Assembly (NCBI RefSeq): GCF_019655855.1
Contig: NZ_BPFX01000025.1
Location: forward strand, 183,426-247,425
Direction of reading: 5' to 3'
Origin: Pseudomonas paralcaligenes
GTDB taxonomy: Bacteria > Pseudomonadota > Gammaproteobacteria > Pseudomonadales > Pseudomonadaceae
DNA: 64,000 bases
Below are positions 1 to 9,124 of the stretch, one piece after another. The stretch's first letter is position 1. Every line of letters starts with the position of its first letter. The notes beneath the pieces were generated by a model. The model was given only the letters and a program-made list of their open reading frames with translations. It was not told the origin of the DNA and did no database searches. A program made the translations under genes and the position numbers.

Positions 1-1142
1 GCCAGGCCGGGCCGGGCGGCGTCCGGCACCGCGCCCCACAGCGGATTGGTGAAGTCCACACCCTGGTAGCTGCCCAGGTCGACAGCGATCTGCGGCTCCT
101 TGGCGTGGTAGTTGATGAAGTAGAAGCCAAACTCGGTGAGGTTCAGCTCCTCCGCCACGTAGCGCAGGGCGAAGCCGTACTGGCCGTCGTTCTTGGCGTT
201 GATGTCGCTGCCGATGTTGGCCACCTTGAACACGTTGTTGGTCGGGTCCAGGTAGGCGTTCGGGCCGTACGGTCCGCTGCCCACCAGGCCGAACTGGGCG
301 GCCAGCGGATAGGCCGCCAGCAGCTGGCTCACCAGCGGATCGTCGAAGCGGGTATAGGCGGTGTTGCCGCCCTCGGCGAACAGGTCCGTCTCGGAGAAGA
401 AGGTGCCGGACGGGTCGATCGCCGATTCCTTCCAGTTCCACTGGTAGAAGCCTTCCAGGGACAGGTTGTCGGTCAGGCCGACGTTGAAGTTGAAGGCCTC
501 CACCGGGACCAGCACTTCCTTGAGTTCGGAGCCCGGCAGGCGGAACTTGCCGGCGTCGATCGGGTTGGTGGTGTTGATCCCACCGCGGTAGAAGATGCCC
601 TCGCCCCAGTTGAACACCTGGCGGCCGACCTTCACGGTCAGCGGCATGGTGCCCACGTCCCAGTTGCCGTAGACGTAGGCATCGAGGATCTCGGCGCTGC
701 GGCCGGCACTGCGGCGGGTCGCGTCGGTGAAGCGCTCGTTGTGCGGGTAGCTCTGGCTCGGCCGGAAGTCGTCGTTGTCGTTGCGCTTGTCCATGATCTG
801 GGTGTCATAGAAGGCGGTGCCGCGCACGAGCATGCCGTAGTTGCGGTAGTTGGCCTCCAGGTCGGAGGTGATCTTGAACACCTCGGAGACCAGACCGGTG
901 TCGAAGTTGCGATTGCCGTCGTTGCCGTTGGTGTCGTCGTTGGTCTTGTCCTGACCCTGCACCCGGTACAGCTGGCCGTAGGACACGGTGGTGTCCAGCG
1001 AGCCGGTCACCTCGCCATCGACGAAGCTGAATTCGACGGCCGAGGCCGGCGCCGCCAGCAGCAGCGGAACCAGCCCGGCGAGGGCGAAACCCGCCTTGGC
1101 GGGAGCGAGGGACAGGGACGACTTGCGCAAGGGGATGGCCAT
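1..1142 (-). CDS. DUF1302 family protein, 3' end outside window
   Basis: The first 380 residues are visible; the C-terminus lies beyond base 1. The N-terminus has a basic stretch (MAIPLRKSS) and a hydrophobic core ending in a signal-peptidase-like AAPASA, so export is predicted. The mature part is rich in Tyr, Asn, Asp and Gly in short alternating segments, as in beta-rich outer-membrane proteins, and matches my recollection of DUF1302 proteins, which in Pseudomonas usually precede a DUF1329 gene; that gene would lie outside the window. The start at 1142 has GGAG six bases upstream. An in-frame ATG at 1154 lacks such a site. No substrate can be named. Confidence 0.8.
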   Translation of the reverse strand, partial: MAIPLRKSSLSLAPAKAGFALAGLVPLLLAAPASAVEFSFVDGEVTGSLDTTVSYGQLYRVQGQDKTNDDTNGNDGNRNFDTGLVSEVFKITSDLEANYRNYGMLVRGTAFYDTQIMDKRNDNDDFRPSQSYPHNERFTDATRRSAGRSAEILDAYVYGNWDVGTMPLTVKVGRQVFNWGEGIFYRGGINTTNPIDAGKFRLPGSELKEVLVPVEAFNFNVGLTDNLSLEGFYQWNWKESAIDPSGTFFSETDLFAEGGNTAYTRFDDPLVSQLLAAYPLAAQFGLVGSGPYGPNAYLDPTNNVFKVANIGSDINAKNDGQYGFALRYVAEELNLTEFGFYFINYHAKEPQIAVDLGSYQGVDFTNPLWGAVPDAARPGL

Positions 1143-1433
1143 CGGCAACTCCATGGATCGATTGTTCTTGTTATGGGCACTGGGCCACGGGGCCGCGTCG
1201 GCGACCGAGCACCTGCCATTCAAGATCGATACCAAGAAGGGCCGATTTCCCGCTTCCGCCATCGCGGTCCGGAAAATGGCCGATCACGCCCGAGGTTGTC
1301 TCAATTTGTCCCCTGCCTGGCGCAGTCTAGCCTTGAGAATCCGGGGCTTCCGAAGAGGAAAAGGCGTCTGCGGCGGGGCCTGCGGCGAGGCGGAAAAGCT
1401 GATCAGGTAGAAAGGAAACAGTCGGTAACAGAT

Positions 1434-1463
1434 GGCGTTACCAAGCAAGCGCTCGGTAACGCC
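1434..1463 (-). terminator. Stem-loop downstream of pepN
   Basis: GGCGTTACC (1434-1442) and GGTAACGCC (1455-1463) form a 9-bp perfect stem nine bases after the pepN stop. A third GGTAAC copy (1424-1429) can pair with the same GTTACC, giving two mutually exclusive hairpins. The following minus-strand bases are only moderately T-rich, so terminator function is inferred. The rest of 1143-1471 holds no gene I can support and should carry the DUF1302 promoter. Confidence 0.5.
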
Positions 1464-1471
1464 ATCATCGA

Positions 1472-4129
1472 TCAGGCCAGGCTCTTGCTGACCACCTCGT
1501 AGACGTCGCTGGACAGCTCGCCCGAGGCCAGGATGCGCTCCAGTTCGCCACGCATCAGCGCCTGGCGCGGCGCGTCGTACTTGCGCCAGCGGGTCAGCGG
1601 GCTGAGCTGGCGCGAGGCGATCTGCGGGTTGGAGGCGTTCAGGCTGATCACCTGGTCGGCCAGGAAGCGGTAGCCGCTGCCGTCGGCCGCATGGAAGTTG
1701 ATCAGGTTCTGCCCGGCGAAGGCGCCGATCAGCGCGCGCACCTTGTTCGGGTTCTTCAACGTGAAAGCCGGGTGCTGCATCAGCGTCTGCACCCGCGCCA
1801 GGCCGCCCGGCAAAGTGCAGGCGGCCTGCACGCTGAACCACTGGTCCATGACCAGGGCGTTGTCCTTGAAGTGCTCGGCGAAGGCTTCCAGCGCCTGGGC
1901 CTTCTCCGCCTCGAACGGCGAGTTGACCAGCACGGCCAGGGCGGTCAGGCGCTCGGTCATGTTGTCGCAGGCCTCGTACTGCTCCAGGGTCGCGGCCAGC
2001 ACTTCCGGCTTGCCGGTGAGCATCAGGTAGGACAGCGCGATGTTCTGCAGGCTGCGCCGGGCGAAGTGGCTGGATTCGGCCACGTAGGCGGTGGCGCGGG
2101 AAATCTCGCGGTTGGCCTGGTAGCGCTTCCACAGCGGCTCGAACAGCGCCTCGGCCAGCTGCGCGCGGGCGAACTCGCGGGCCGCGTGGATGGCGTCGAC
2201 GTCGGCCACCTCGGCGATCTCGGTAAGGTAGCCCTCCCCCGGCAGCGACAGCATCTCGGCGACCATGGCCTGATCCAGCGACTCGTTCTCCAGCACGCTG
2301 CGCAGCGCGGCGACCAGGCGCTGGTCGAGCGCCAGGGCCTCGCCGCGCTGATGCTGGCCGATCAGCTCCTGCAGCACCTGCACGGCGAGCTGCTGGCCGG
2401 CCTCCCAGCGGTTGAAGCCGTCGGAGTCGTGCTGCATGAGGAACATCAGCTGGTCGCGGCCGTAGGGGAAACTCAGCTTGACCGGCGCGCTGAAGCCGCG
2501 CAGCAGCGACGGCAGCGGCTTCTCCGCGATATTGACGAAAGTGAAGGCCTGCTCGGCCTGGGTCACCTGCAGCACACGGGAGCGGCCGGCCGGGCGGTCC
2601 TCGCCGACCAGCTGCAGCGGCAGCTCGCGGCCCTGGGCGTCGAGCAGCGCCAGTTCCACCGGGATGACGAAGGGCAGCTTCTCGGCCTGGCCCGGTGTGG
2701 CCGGGCAGCTCTGGCGGAACTGCAGGCGGTAGGTGTTGGCCGCCGCGTCGTAGCTCTCGCTGACCTCCAGGCGCGGGGTGCCGGCCTGGCTGTACCAGCG
2801 CTTGAACTGGCTCAGGTCGACGCCGCTGGCGTCCTCCATGGCCTTGACGAAGTCGTCGCAGGTCACGGCCTGGCCGTCGTGGCGCTGGAAGTACAGGTCC
2901 GAGCCCTTGCGGAACTTCTCCGCGCCCAACAGGGTGTGGATCATGCGCAGCACTTCGGAACCCTTCTCGTAGATGGTCAGGGTGTAGAAGTTGGAAATCT
3001 CCATGTACGCATCCGGGCGCACCGGGTGGGCCATGGGGCCGGCGTCCTCGGCGAACTGGTGGGTGCGCAGGTAGGCCACGTCCTCGATGCGCTTGACCGT
3101 GCGCGAGTTCATGTCGGCGCTGAATTCGGCGTCGCGGAACACGGTGAAGCCTTCCTTGAGCGACAGCTGGAACCAGTCGCGGCAGGTCACCCGGTTACCG
3201 GACCAGTTGTGGAAGTATTCGTGGGCCACCACCGCCTCGACGCGCTGGTGGGCGGCGTCGGTGGCGGTCTCGGCGCGGGCCAGCACGCAGCTGGAGTTGA
3301 AGATGTTGAGGCCCTTGTTCTCCATGGCGCCCATGTTGAAGTCGTTGACCGCGACGATCATGAAGATGTCCAGGTCGTACTCGCGGCCATACACCTGCTC
3401 GTCCCACTTCATCGACTTCTTCAGGCTGTCCATGGCGTGCTGCACCTTGTCGATGTTCTCCGGCTCGACGTAGATGCGCAGGGTGACTTCGCGGGCGCTC
3501 ATGGTGGTGAAGGTATCTTCCACGCACCAGAGGTCGCCGGCGACCAGGGCGAACAGGTAGGCCGGTTTCCTGAACGGGTCTTCCCAGGTTGCCCAGTGGC
3601 GACCGCCCTCCTCGCTGCCGCTGGCGATCGGGTTGCCGTTGGACAGCAGCACCGGGTAGCTGTGCTGCTCGGCGCTGAGCGTGGTGGTGAACGTGCTCAT
3701 CACGTCCGGGCGGTCGAGGTAGTAGGTGATCTTGCGGAAGCCCTCGGCCTCGCACTGGGTGCAGAACATGCCGCTGGACTTGTACAGGCCCTCCAGCGCG
3801 GTATTGCTCTCCGGGTGGATGCGCACGCTGCTGTCGACCACGAAGCGTTCCTGGGTCGGCTGCAGGGTCAGGTGGCTGTCGCTCAGCTGGTAGTCGCCGG
3901 CGCCCAGCTCGCGGTCGTCCAGCTTCAGTTCCAGCAGCTCCAGCTGCTGGCCGTCCAGCACCAGCGGCGGAAGGCCCGCGCCGGCCTCGGGGTTGCGCCG
4001 CATCACCAGCTGGGCGTGCACCAGGGTGTGGTCCTCGAACAGCTCGAAGGTCAGGTGGGTCTCGTCGATCAGGTAGTCGGGGGCCTGATAGTCCTTGAGG
4101 TAGATCATTTTCGGCTGTTCGGTACGCAT
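1472..4129 (-). CDS. pepN: Aminopeptidase N (M1 family)
   Basis: Zinc metallopeptidase of 885 residues, the usual length for bacterial PepN, removing N-terminal residues from peptides in the cytoplasm. The exopeptidase motif GAMEN is at residues 267-271, the zinc motif HEYFH at 303-307 and the third ligand Glu near 326 (LKEGF). The N-terminal beta domain, the catalytic domain and the long helical C-terminal domain are all present and uninterrupted. The ATG at 4129 is chosen; an internal Met eight codons later is possible. It is the last gene of a minus-strand run that begins with nadK and is followed by a stem-loop. Confidence 0.97.
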   Translation of the reverse strand: MRTEQPKMIYLKDYQAPDYLIDETHLTFELFEDHTLVHAQLVMRRNPEAGAGLPPLVLDGQQLELLELKLDDRELGAGDYQLSDSHLTLQPTQERFVVDSSVRIHPESNTALEGLYKSSGMFCTQCEAEGFRKITYYLDRPDVMSTFTTTLSAEQHSYPVLLSNGNPIASGSEEGGRHWATWEDPFRKPAYLFALVAGDLWCVEDTFTTMSAREVTLRIYVEPENIDKVQHAMDSLKKSMKWDEQVYGREYDLDIFMIVAVNDFNMGAMENKGLNIFNSSCVLARAETATDAAHQRVEAVVAHEYFHNWSGNRVTCRDWFQLSLKEGFTVFRDAEFSADMNSRTVKRIEDVAYLRTHQFAEDAGPMAHPVRPDAYMEISNFYTLTIYEKGSEVLRMIHTLLGAEKFRKGSDLYFQRHDGQAVTCDDFVKAMEDASGVDLSQFKRWYSQAGTPRLEVSESYDAAANTYRLQFRQSCPATPGQAEKLPFVIPVELALLDAQGRELPLQLVGEDRPAGRSRVLQVTQAEQAFTFVNIAEKPLPSLLRGFSAPVKLSFPYGRDQLMFLMQHDSDGFNRWEAGQQLAVQVLQELIGQHQRGEALALDQRLVAALRSVLENESLDQAMVAEMLSLPGEGYLTEIAEVADVDAIHAAREFARAQLAEALFEPLWKRYQANREISRATAYVAESSHFARRSLQNIALSYLMLTGKPEVLAATLEQYEACDNMTERLTALAVLVNSPFEAEKAQALEAFAEHFKDNALVMDQWFSVQAACTLPGGLARVQTLMQHPAFTLKNPNKVRALIGAFAGQNLINFHAADGSGYRFLADQVISLNASNPQIASRQLSPLTRWRKYDAPRQALMRGELERILASGELSSDVYEVVSKSLA

Positions 4130-4190
4130 GGCTTGTGGCCCTTGTTGTGCGGGCCGGCGATACGGCCCGTTGGCGATGAGTTCGGCTGGA

Positions 4191-5018
4191 TCAGTGGTGC
4201 ACGGCCAGCTGATAGGCGGTGTACTTGCGGATGTTGATGACCCCGGTGTCGAACATCAGGTACTGACCCTTGATGCCGAGCAAGGTGCCCTCCACCAGCG
4301 GCTCCTTGTCCAGGTTGAAGCTGGTGATCTTGGCCGGGTAGGCCTCTATCGGGTAGCGGATTTCCACCACCGGCTGCTCGCCGAGCGGCTGCACGGCCTG
4401 GATGCCGAAGCGCTGCTGCAGGGCGTGCAGGCCCTCGGCGCAGGCGTCGAGGATGCGCTCGCGGATCGCCGGCAGGTCGACCGGCGCGGCGTCGCTCTTG
4501 AGCAGCGCGCGCCAGTTGGTCTTGTCCGCCACCTGGCTGCGCAGCAGGTCCTCGACGAAGCCCGACTGCTGACGGGTGGCGACGCGCAGGATCGGCAGCG
4601 CCTGGGTCGCGCCCTGGTCGATCCAGCGGGTGGGAATCTGGGTGGCACGGGTGATGCCGACCTTCACCCCGGACGAGTTGGCCAGGTAGACCACGTGGTC
4701 GGTCATGCAGAACTGCTCGCCCCAGCTCGGCTCGCGGCAGGTGCCGGCCTCGAAGTGGCAGCGCTCCGGGCTGACGATGCAGATGTCGCACTGGGCCAGC
4801 TTCTGCATGCACGGGTAGCAGTAGCCCTGGCTGAAGCTGGTCTTGGTCCGCCGCCCACAGTGGCTGCAGTGGATCGCGCCAAGGTATTCCAGGCGCAGGG
4901 TCTTGCCGATCAGCGGGTTGACCGGCACCTCCTCGTCGCCCAGGCGGAAGGCGTATTGCACCGGCGCATCCAGCTGCGCCTTCATCTTGCTCAGGGAGCC
5001 ACGGGCCAGCTCGACCAT
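4191..5018 (-). CDS. DUF2797 protein with zinc-ribbon-like cysteines and GIY-YIG-like segment
   Basis: A 275-residue protein of unknown role. The N-terminal third has cysteine pairs (CSHCG, CYPC, CDIC) followed by three more cysteines, suggesting one or two structural zinc sites. Next comes a VYLANSSGVKVGITR segment resembling the core of GIY-YIG nucleases (hydrophobic strand, then KVGITR). Whether it cuts nucleic acid is not known. Its ATG shares one base with the TGA of the DUF1315 gene upstream (TGATG), so the two are probably translationally coupled. Longer upstream frames would run through that gene and are rejected. Confidence 0.85.
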   Translation of the reverse strand: MVELARGSLSKMKAQLDAPVQYAFRLGDEEVPVNPLIGKTLRLEYLGAIHCSHCGRRTKTSFSQGYCYPCMQKLAQCDICIVSPERCHFEAGTCREPSWGEQFCMTDHVVYLANSSGVKVGITRATQIPTRWIDQGATQALPILRVATRQQSGFVEDLLRSQVADKTNWRALLKSDAAPVDLPAIRERILDACAEGLHALQQRFGIQAVQPLGEQPVVEIRYPIEAYPAKITSFNLDKEPLVEGTLLGIKGQYLMFDTGVINIRKYTAYQLAVHH

Positions 5019-5281
5019 CAGTGCAGGGTGTCCACGGAGGTGTACAGCAGGTTGGGAATCGGCTCGGACTTGGAGCCGCACTCCGAGGTGCCCATGTAGC
5101 CGGTGCGCTCTTCCTCGGGCAGGTTCTGGATCTCCCAGGCGATCATGGCCTGCAGCGACAGCTCCTTCTGCTCCTGGGTGAGCTTGCGGCCATCCGGCCA
5201 CTTGCCGATCTCCACGGCCAGCTTGAGGCTCTGGTAGATCTCGGGGGTGATGTTCTCGATCATTTCGGCAAAGGACGACAT
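5018..5281 (-). CDS. YeaC-like DUF1315 small protein
   Basis: An 87-residue protein beginning MSSFAEMIENITPEIYQSLK, recognised as the YeaC/DUF1315 family, which has no established function. It is soluble, with no signal peptide or membrane segment. GGAG lies six bases before the ATG. The stop overlaps the DUF2797 start by one base, and this pairing of DUF1315 with DUF2797 is known to me in other Pseudomonas. Intergenic 5282-5358 separates it from the rhomboid gene and holds no gene. Confidence 0.88.
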   Translation of the reverse strand: MSSFAEMIENITPEIYQSLKLAVEIGKWPDGRKLTQEQKELSLQAMIAWEIQNLPEEERTGYMGTSECGSKSEPIPNLLYTSVDTLH

Positions 5282-5358
5282 ACGGGGCTCCGGTAACGTC
5301 AGAACGCATGCAGGAACAGCTTCGCGGCCAAGGCCGCTCCCACAATCTGGGGGGCAGT

Positions 5359-6219
5359 TTACCGGCGCGCGCGCGCCAGCGCACCGCCGATCAGGCCGGC
5401 GGCACAGCCGGCGACCAGGCCGCCGACGTGGGCGGCGTTGGCGATGGAGCCGAAGCCCAGGGTATCGATCACCCCGCTCAGGCAGACCACCAGCCAGATC
5501 AGCATCATGCCCAGCACGCCACGTGGCAGCACGTAGGCCGGCGCCGGCGCCAGCAGCTGGAAGATCCAGCAGTAGCCGAGCAGGCCGTAGAGCACGCCGG
5601 ACAGGCCGCCAAACAGCGCCGGCCCGCCGAAGCGGAACTGGGCCAGGTTGGACAGCACGCCGAACAGCAACGTCAGCCCCAGCAGGACGAAGCCGCCCTG
5701 GCGCGCCTCGATGCGCCGACCCAGCTCCCAGTACCACAGGCTGTTCATCGCCAGGTGGAGGATGCCGAAGTGGATCAGCATGGGCGTCGCCAGCCGCCAC
5801 CACTGCCCCGCCTCCAGGCTCGCCTCCCAGGGCACGAAGTAGAGGTATTCGCCCTGGATGCGGAAGTCCTGGAAGGTCAGCCAGCGCAGGGCAGCGAAGT
5901 TGTCCCCGAGCAGGGTGACACCGGCCACGACCAGGGTCGCCAGCAGCACCAGCGCGGTCATCCAGCTCGCCCGCAGCTGTGCGACGAAGCCGGGCCGCTG
6001 GGGCAGCGCCGGGGTCGGCAGTTCTTCTTCCTCCGCGCCGTGCGGGTAGCGCAGGTACAGCTCGCGCACCTGGGCGGCCAGCGGCTCGGCCGGCACCCAG
6101 AGCACCTGCGAGCCGCGCTCCTCGCTGACCCGGTGCGGCACCTGCAGGCGGCGCAGCAGGGCGACGAAACCGCCGAGGTCTTCCTGCAGCGGGCGACGCA
6201 GCGCTTCCACCGGTTTCAT
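5359..6219 (-). CDS. Rhomboid family intramembrane serine protease
   Basis: A 286-residue inner-membrane protease. Residues 1-80 form a soluble N-terminal domain, as in GlpG. Hydrophobic segments follow from about residue 86. The catalytic serine is S207 in GLSGVLYG and the catalytic histidine H264 in ANAAHVGG; the HFGILHLAMN segment (150-159) provides the conserved loop and oxyanion region. The start overlaps the phosphoesterase stop by four bases (ATGA), indicating an operon. Substrates cannot be read from sequence. Confidence 0.93.
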   Translation of the reverse strand: MKPVEALRRPLQEDLGGFVALLRRLQVPHRVSEERGSQVLWVPAEPLAAQVRELYLRYPHGAEEEELPTPALPQRPGFVAQLRASWMTALVLLATLVVAGVTLLGDNFAALRWLTFQDFRIQGEYLYFVPWEASLEAGQWWRLATPMLIHFGILHLAMNSLWYWELGRRIEARQGGFVLLGLTLLFGVLSNLAQFRFGGPALFGGLSGVLYGLLGYCWIFQLLAPAPAYVLPRGVLGMMLIWLVVCLSGVIDTLGFGSIANAAHVGGLVAGCAAGLIGGALARARR

Positions 6220-7190
6220 TGCGGCACCTCCGGGCGTTCCACCTCGACCCAGACGAACTTGTCCGGGTCGATCCGCGTCTCTTCATCCAGGCGGTAGGCC
6301 ACCAGCTTGCCGTACATCACCGCGCTGTAGTCCAGGCAGGCCAGGTTGGGACGTAGCGGCGCCGGGCGGCCGCGGCGCCAGTAGTGGCCGACGAACAGCA
6401 TCGGCTCGTCCAGGCCGTACTGCAGCAGGCGGCCCTTGTCGGTCGCGCTCAGCGGCAGGCTGGCCACCCCGTCGGGCAGGCCGTCGGGCTGGAACACCAC
6501 GTCGCCATAGGTCTGCGGGTCGTCTTCCCAGAACTTGGTGCGGAAGTAGGCCCGGGTGAAGCCCTCCTCGCTGGTCAGCGTCAGGCCCTGGGGCAGGCGC
6601 AGGTCGGTGCCACGCAGCAGGCGCTCGAACACCCGGTTGGCGAAGCTGCCCGGCACCGCCGAGGCGACCACGAAGTCGCGGTCGATGCGGCCGTCCGGGT
6701 AGTCGGCCTTGAGCGCGCCGATCAGGCGGTTGTCCCAGCAGGCATGGACCAGGCGGAAGCGCCCGGCGTCGATGAACAGCGGCAGGCGCTGGAACCAGTC
6801 GAGGAAGTCGTGCCAGTCGGCCGGGTGGTTCTCGAACTGGCGGAAAGTCTGCTGCAGCAGGCGCTCATGGCGCGGCGTGTGCTCGCGCACATGGCGCCGC
6901 TCGCTGCTCGGCGGCGCCTCGGTGTACCAGCCGAGGGCGTTGTATTCGTGGTTGCCCATGATGCACAGCGCCTGGCCGGCCTCGACCATGTCGTGGACCA
7001 GGTGCAGCGCCTCGCGGATGCGCGGGCCGCGGTCGATGATGTCGCCGAGGAACAGCGCCATCCGCCGCGGATGCCGCCAGACGCCCTTCTCGCGGTGGTA
7101 GCCCATCTGTTCGAGCAGGCGCGCCAGGCTGCGCCCGCAGCCGTGCACGTCGCCGATCAGATCGTAGCCGCGCCCGCTGTCGAGCAGCAT
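6216..7190 (-). CDS. Calcineurin-like metallophosphoesterase
   Basis: A 324-residue cytoplasmic phosphoesterase with the family's metal motifs near the N-terminus: DVHG, then GDIIDRGP, then GNHE, with further His residues (VHACWD, FVGHYW) completing the binuclear site. It resembles the bacterial PP2A-like/PrpE and diadenosine-tetraphosphatase branch; the exact substrate is not determinable. The ATG at 7190 lies one base after the nadK stop. An earlier in-frame start at 7262 would run inside nadK and is rejected. Its stop overlaps the rhomboid start. Confidence 0.9.
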   Translation of the reverse strand: MLLDSGRGYDLIGDVHGCGRSLARLLEQMGYHREKGVWRHPRRMALFLGDIIDRGPRIREALHLVHDMVEAGQALCIMGNHEYNALGWYTEAPPSSERRHVREHTPRHERLLQQTFRQFENHPADWHDFLDWFQRLPLFIDAGRFRLVHACWDNRLIGALKADYPDGRIDRDFVVASAVPGSFANRVFERLLRGTDLRLPQGLTLTSEEGFTRAYFRTKFWEDDPQTYGDVVFQPDGLPDGVASLPLSATDKGRLLQYGLDEPMLFVGHYWRRGRPAPLRPNLACLDYSAVMYGKLVAYRLDEETRIDPDKFVWVEVERPEVPQ

Positions 7191-7191
7191 G

Positions 7192-8079
7192 TCAGTCGTG
7201 GCTCCACTGGCGGCCACCCCAGCCGAGCTTGGTCCGGCAGGCCTCGTAGTAGTTGTGGTCAAGCGGATGGATCAGGCGCAGCTTCTGCGGCTTCTTGGCC
7301 ACCGTGATGGTATCGCCGGGGGCGCAGGTGAAGTGGTTCTGGCCGTCGCAGGAGACCAGCGGGTAGATCGGCAGGTCGTCGGCCACCACGATCTTCAGCT
7401 CGCTGTTGCCGTCGACCACGATGGGCCGGCTGGACAGGGTGTGCGGGTACATGGGCACGATCACGATGGCGTCCAGGCGCGGATGCATGATCGGCCCGCC
7501 GGCGGACAGCGAATAGGCGGTGGAGCCGGTGGGCGTGGCGATGATCAGGCCGTCGGCCTTCTGGCTGCAGACGAAGTGGCCGTCGATGAACAGCTCGAAC
7601 TCGATCATCTTGGTCGACTTGCCCGGGTGCAGCACCACGTCGTTGAGCGCGTCGCCCTGGCCGATGGCCTCGCCGTGGCGGCGCACCTCGGCCTCCAGCA
7701 GGAAGCGGCTCTCTTCGAGGAAGCGCCCTTCCAGCACCTCGGCGACCTTCACCTCCAGCTCGTCCGGCTTGATGTCGGTGAGAAAGCCCAGGCTGCCGCG
7801 GTTGATGCCGAGCACCGGGATCTTGTGGCGCGACAGCGCCCGCGCCGCGCCCAGCATGCTGCCATCGCCGCCCACCACGATGACCAGGTCGCAGACTTCG
7901 CCGAGGTTCTTCCGCGAGCTGGTCTGCAGGCCGTGGCCGGGCAGTACCTCGGCGATGGTGTCTTCGAGGATCACGTGCAGGTGACGCTCGAGCAGGAACT
8001 TCTTCAGGCGGCGGATGGTGTCGAGCGCCTGGGCGCTGCCCAGCCGGCCGATGATGCCGATATTGCGGAATTGCTCCAT
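7192..8079 (-). CDS. nadK: NAD kinase
   Basis: ATP-dependent phosphorylation of NAD+ to NADP+ in the cytoplasm. The protein is 295 residues, typical for bacterial NadK. The diagnostic GGDGS lies in VIVVGGDGSMLGAAR and is followed by the NAD-binding INRGSLGFLTD and TPTGSTAYSLSAGGPI segments. It opens the minus-strand operon through the phosphoesterase, rhomboid, DUF1315, DUF2797 and pepN. It diverges from the DUF1853 gene at 8166, so 8080-8165 must hold both promoters. Confidence 0.97.
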   Translation of the reverse strand: MEQFRNIGIIGRLGSAQALDTIRRLKKFLLERHLHVILEDTIAEVLPGHGLQTSSRKNLGEVCDLVIVVGGDGSMLGAARALSRHKIPVLGINRGSLGFLTDIKPDELEVKVAEVLEGRFLEESRFLLEAEVRRHGEAIGQGDALNDVVLHPGKSTKMIEFELFIDGHFVCSQKADGLIIATPTGSTAYSLSAGGPIMHPRLDAIVIVPMYPHTLSSRPIVVDGNSELKIVVADDLPIYPLVSCDGQNHFTCAPGDTITVAKKPQKLRLIHPLDHNYYEACRTKLGWGGRQWSHD

Positions 8080-8165
8080 GGGGCGCTCTGCAACGGGGGT
8101 AGATTCGCCCGGATTATGGGCGAAAGGCGCTGACCGCAGCAAACCGGCTCGGCTATGCTCGGCCG

Positions 8166-9074
8166 ATGAACCTGCCGCTGGACGACCTGCTGGCGCGGCT
8201 GCGCCAGCCCCGGGTGCGCGATCTGGCCTGGGCCCTGCTCTCCCCGCCCCTGCTCGCCGGCGGCGACCCGCCGCTGCGCCATCCGCTGGCCGCCAGCGCC
8301 TGGTTCGCCGATCGCCAGCGCCTGGCCGACTGGCTGCTGCGCCAGGAAGCCGACCCGGCCGCGCTGCACGCCCGCCTGGCCAGCGGATCGAGCCGCCTGG
8401 GCCGCTACTACGAACGGCTCTGGCTGTTCGCCCTGGCCGCCGCGCCCGATGTCGAGCTGCTGGCGGCCAACCTGCCCGTGCGCGAACACGGTCGTACCCT
8501 GGGCGAACTGGACCTGCTGCTGCGCGACGCTGAGGGCGTGCACCACCTGGAACTGGCGATCAAGCTTTACCTCGGCCCGCAGCGGGACTCGGGAAAAGAC
8601 CCGGGCCACTGGCTGGGCCCCGCCAGCGAGGACCGCCTGGGGCTCAAGCTGGAACACCTGCGCCGGCACCAGCTACCGCTCTCCGCAAGCCCGGCCGGGC
8701 GCCAGGCGCTGGCGACGCTGACGCCGGCAGCGCCGAACGCCGCCGCCTGGCTGGGTGGTTATCTGTTCTACCCCTGCGATAGCCCCTGCGCGGCGCCCAA
8801 CGGCTGCGCCGCCGACCACCTGCGCGGGCGCTGGCTGCACCGCCACGACTGGCCGACGCTGGCGAGCGCGAACTGGCAACCGTTGCCGCGCCAGGCCTGG
8901 CTGGCGCCCGCGCGCCTGGCCGAATGCTGGCCACGTGGGCAGCTGGAGGCCTGGCTGGACCAGCTCGACACACACGCGCCGGCACAGCTGCTGGTACGCC
9001 TGGAACAGGGAACGGACGGCGACTGGTGGGAGCGCGAGCGGCTGTTCCTGGTCGCAGATACCTGGCCCGACTGA
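8166..9074 (+). CDS. DUF1853 family protein
   Basis: A 302-residue soluble protein matching DUF1853, a gammaproteobacterial family without an assigned function. The segment [20 protein letters not shown] followed by [12 protein letters not shown] resembles the beta-strand core of restriction-endonuclease-like (PD-(D/E)xK) folds, with ELDLLL and ELAIK in the positions of the D and ExK motifs; this fold reading is my inference. It stands alone, divergent from nadK and convergent with the cNMP/rhodanese gene. No terminator hairpin is obvious in 9075-9124. Confidence 0.85.
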   Translation: MNLPLDDLLARLRQPRVRDLAWALLSPPLLAGGDPPLRHPLAASAWFADRQRLADWLLRQEADPAALHARLASGSSRLGRYYERLWLFALAAAPDVELLAANLPVREHGRTLGELDLLLRDAEGVHHLELAIKLYLGPQRDSGKDPGHWLGPASEDRLGLKLEHLRRHQLPLSASPAGRQALATLTPAAPNAAAWLGGYLFYPCDSPCAAPNGCAADHLRGRWLHRHDWPTLASANWQPLPRQAWLAPARLAECWPRGQLEAWLDQLDTHAPAQLLVRLEQGTDGDWWERERLFLVADTWPD

Positions 9075-9124
9075 CTCACCTGCGTTCAAGCGCAGCCACA
9101 GGCATGCGAGGCGCACCTGCTCCG

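Noticed and set aside
1143..1154. Alternative DUF1302 start at 1154
   Set aside because: In frame, but there is no ribosome-binding site before it, while GGAG is well placed for the ATG at 1142.
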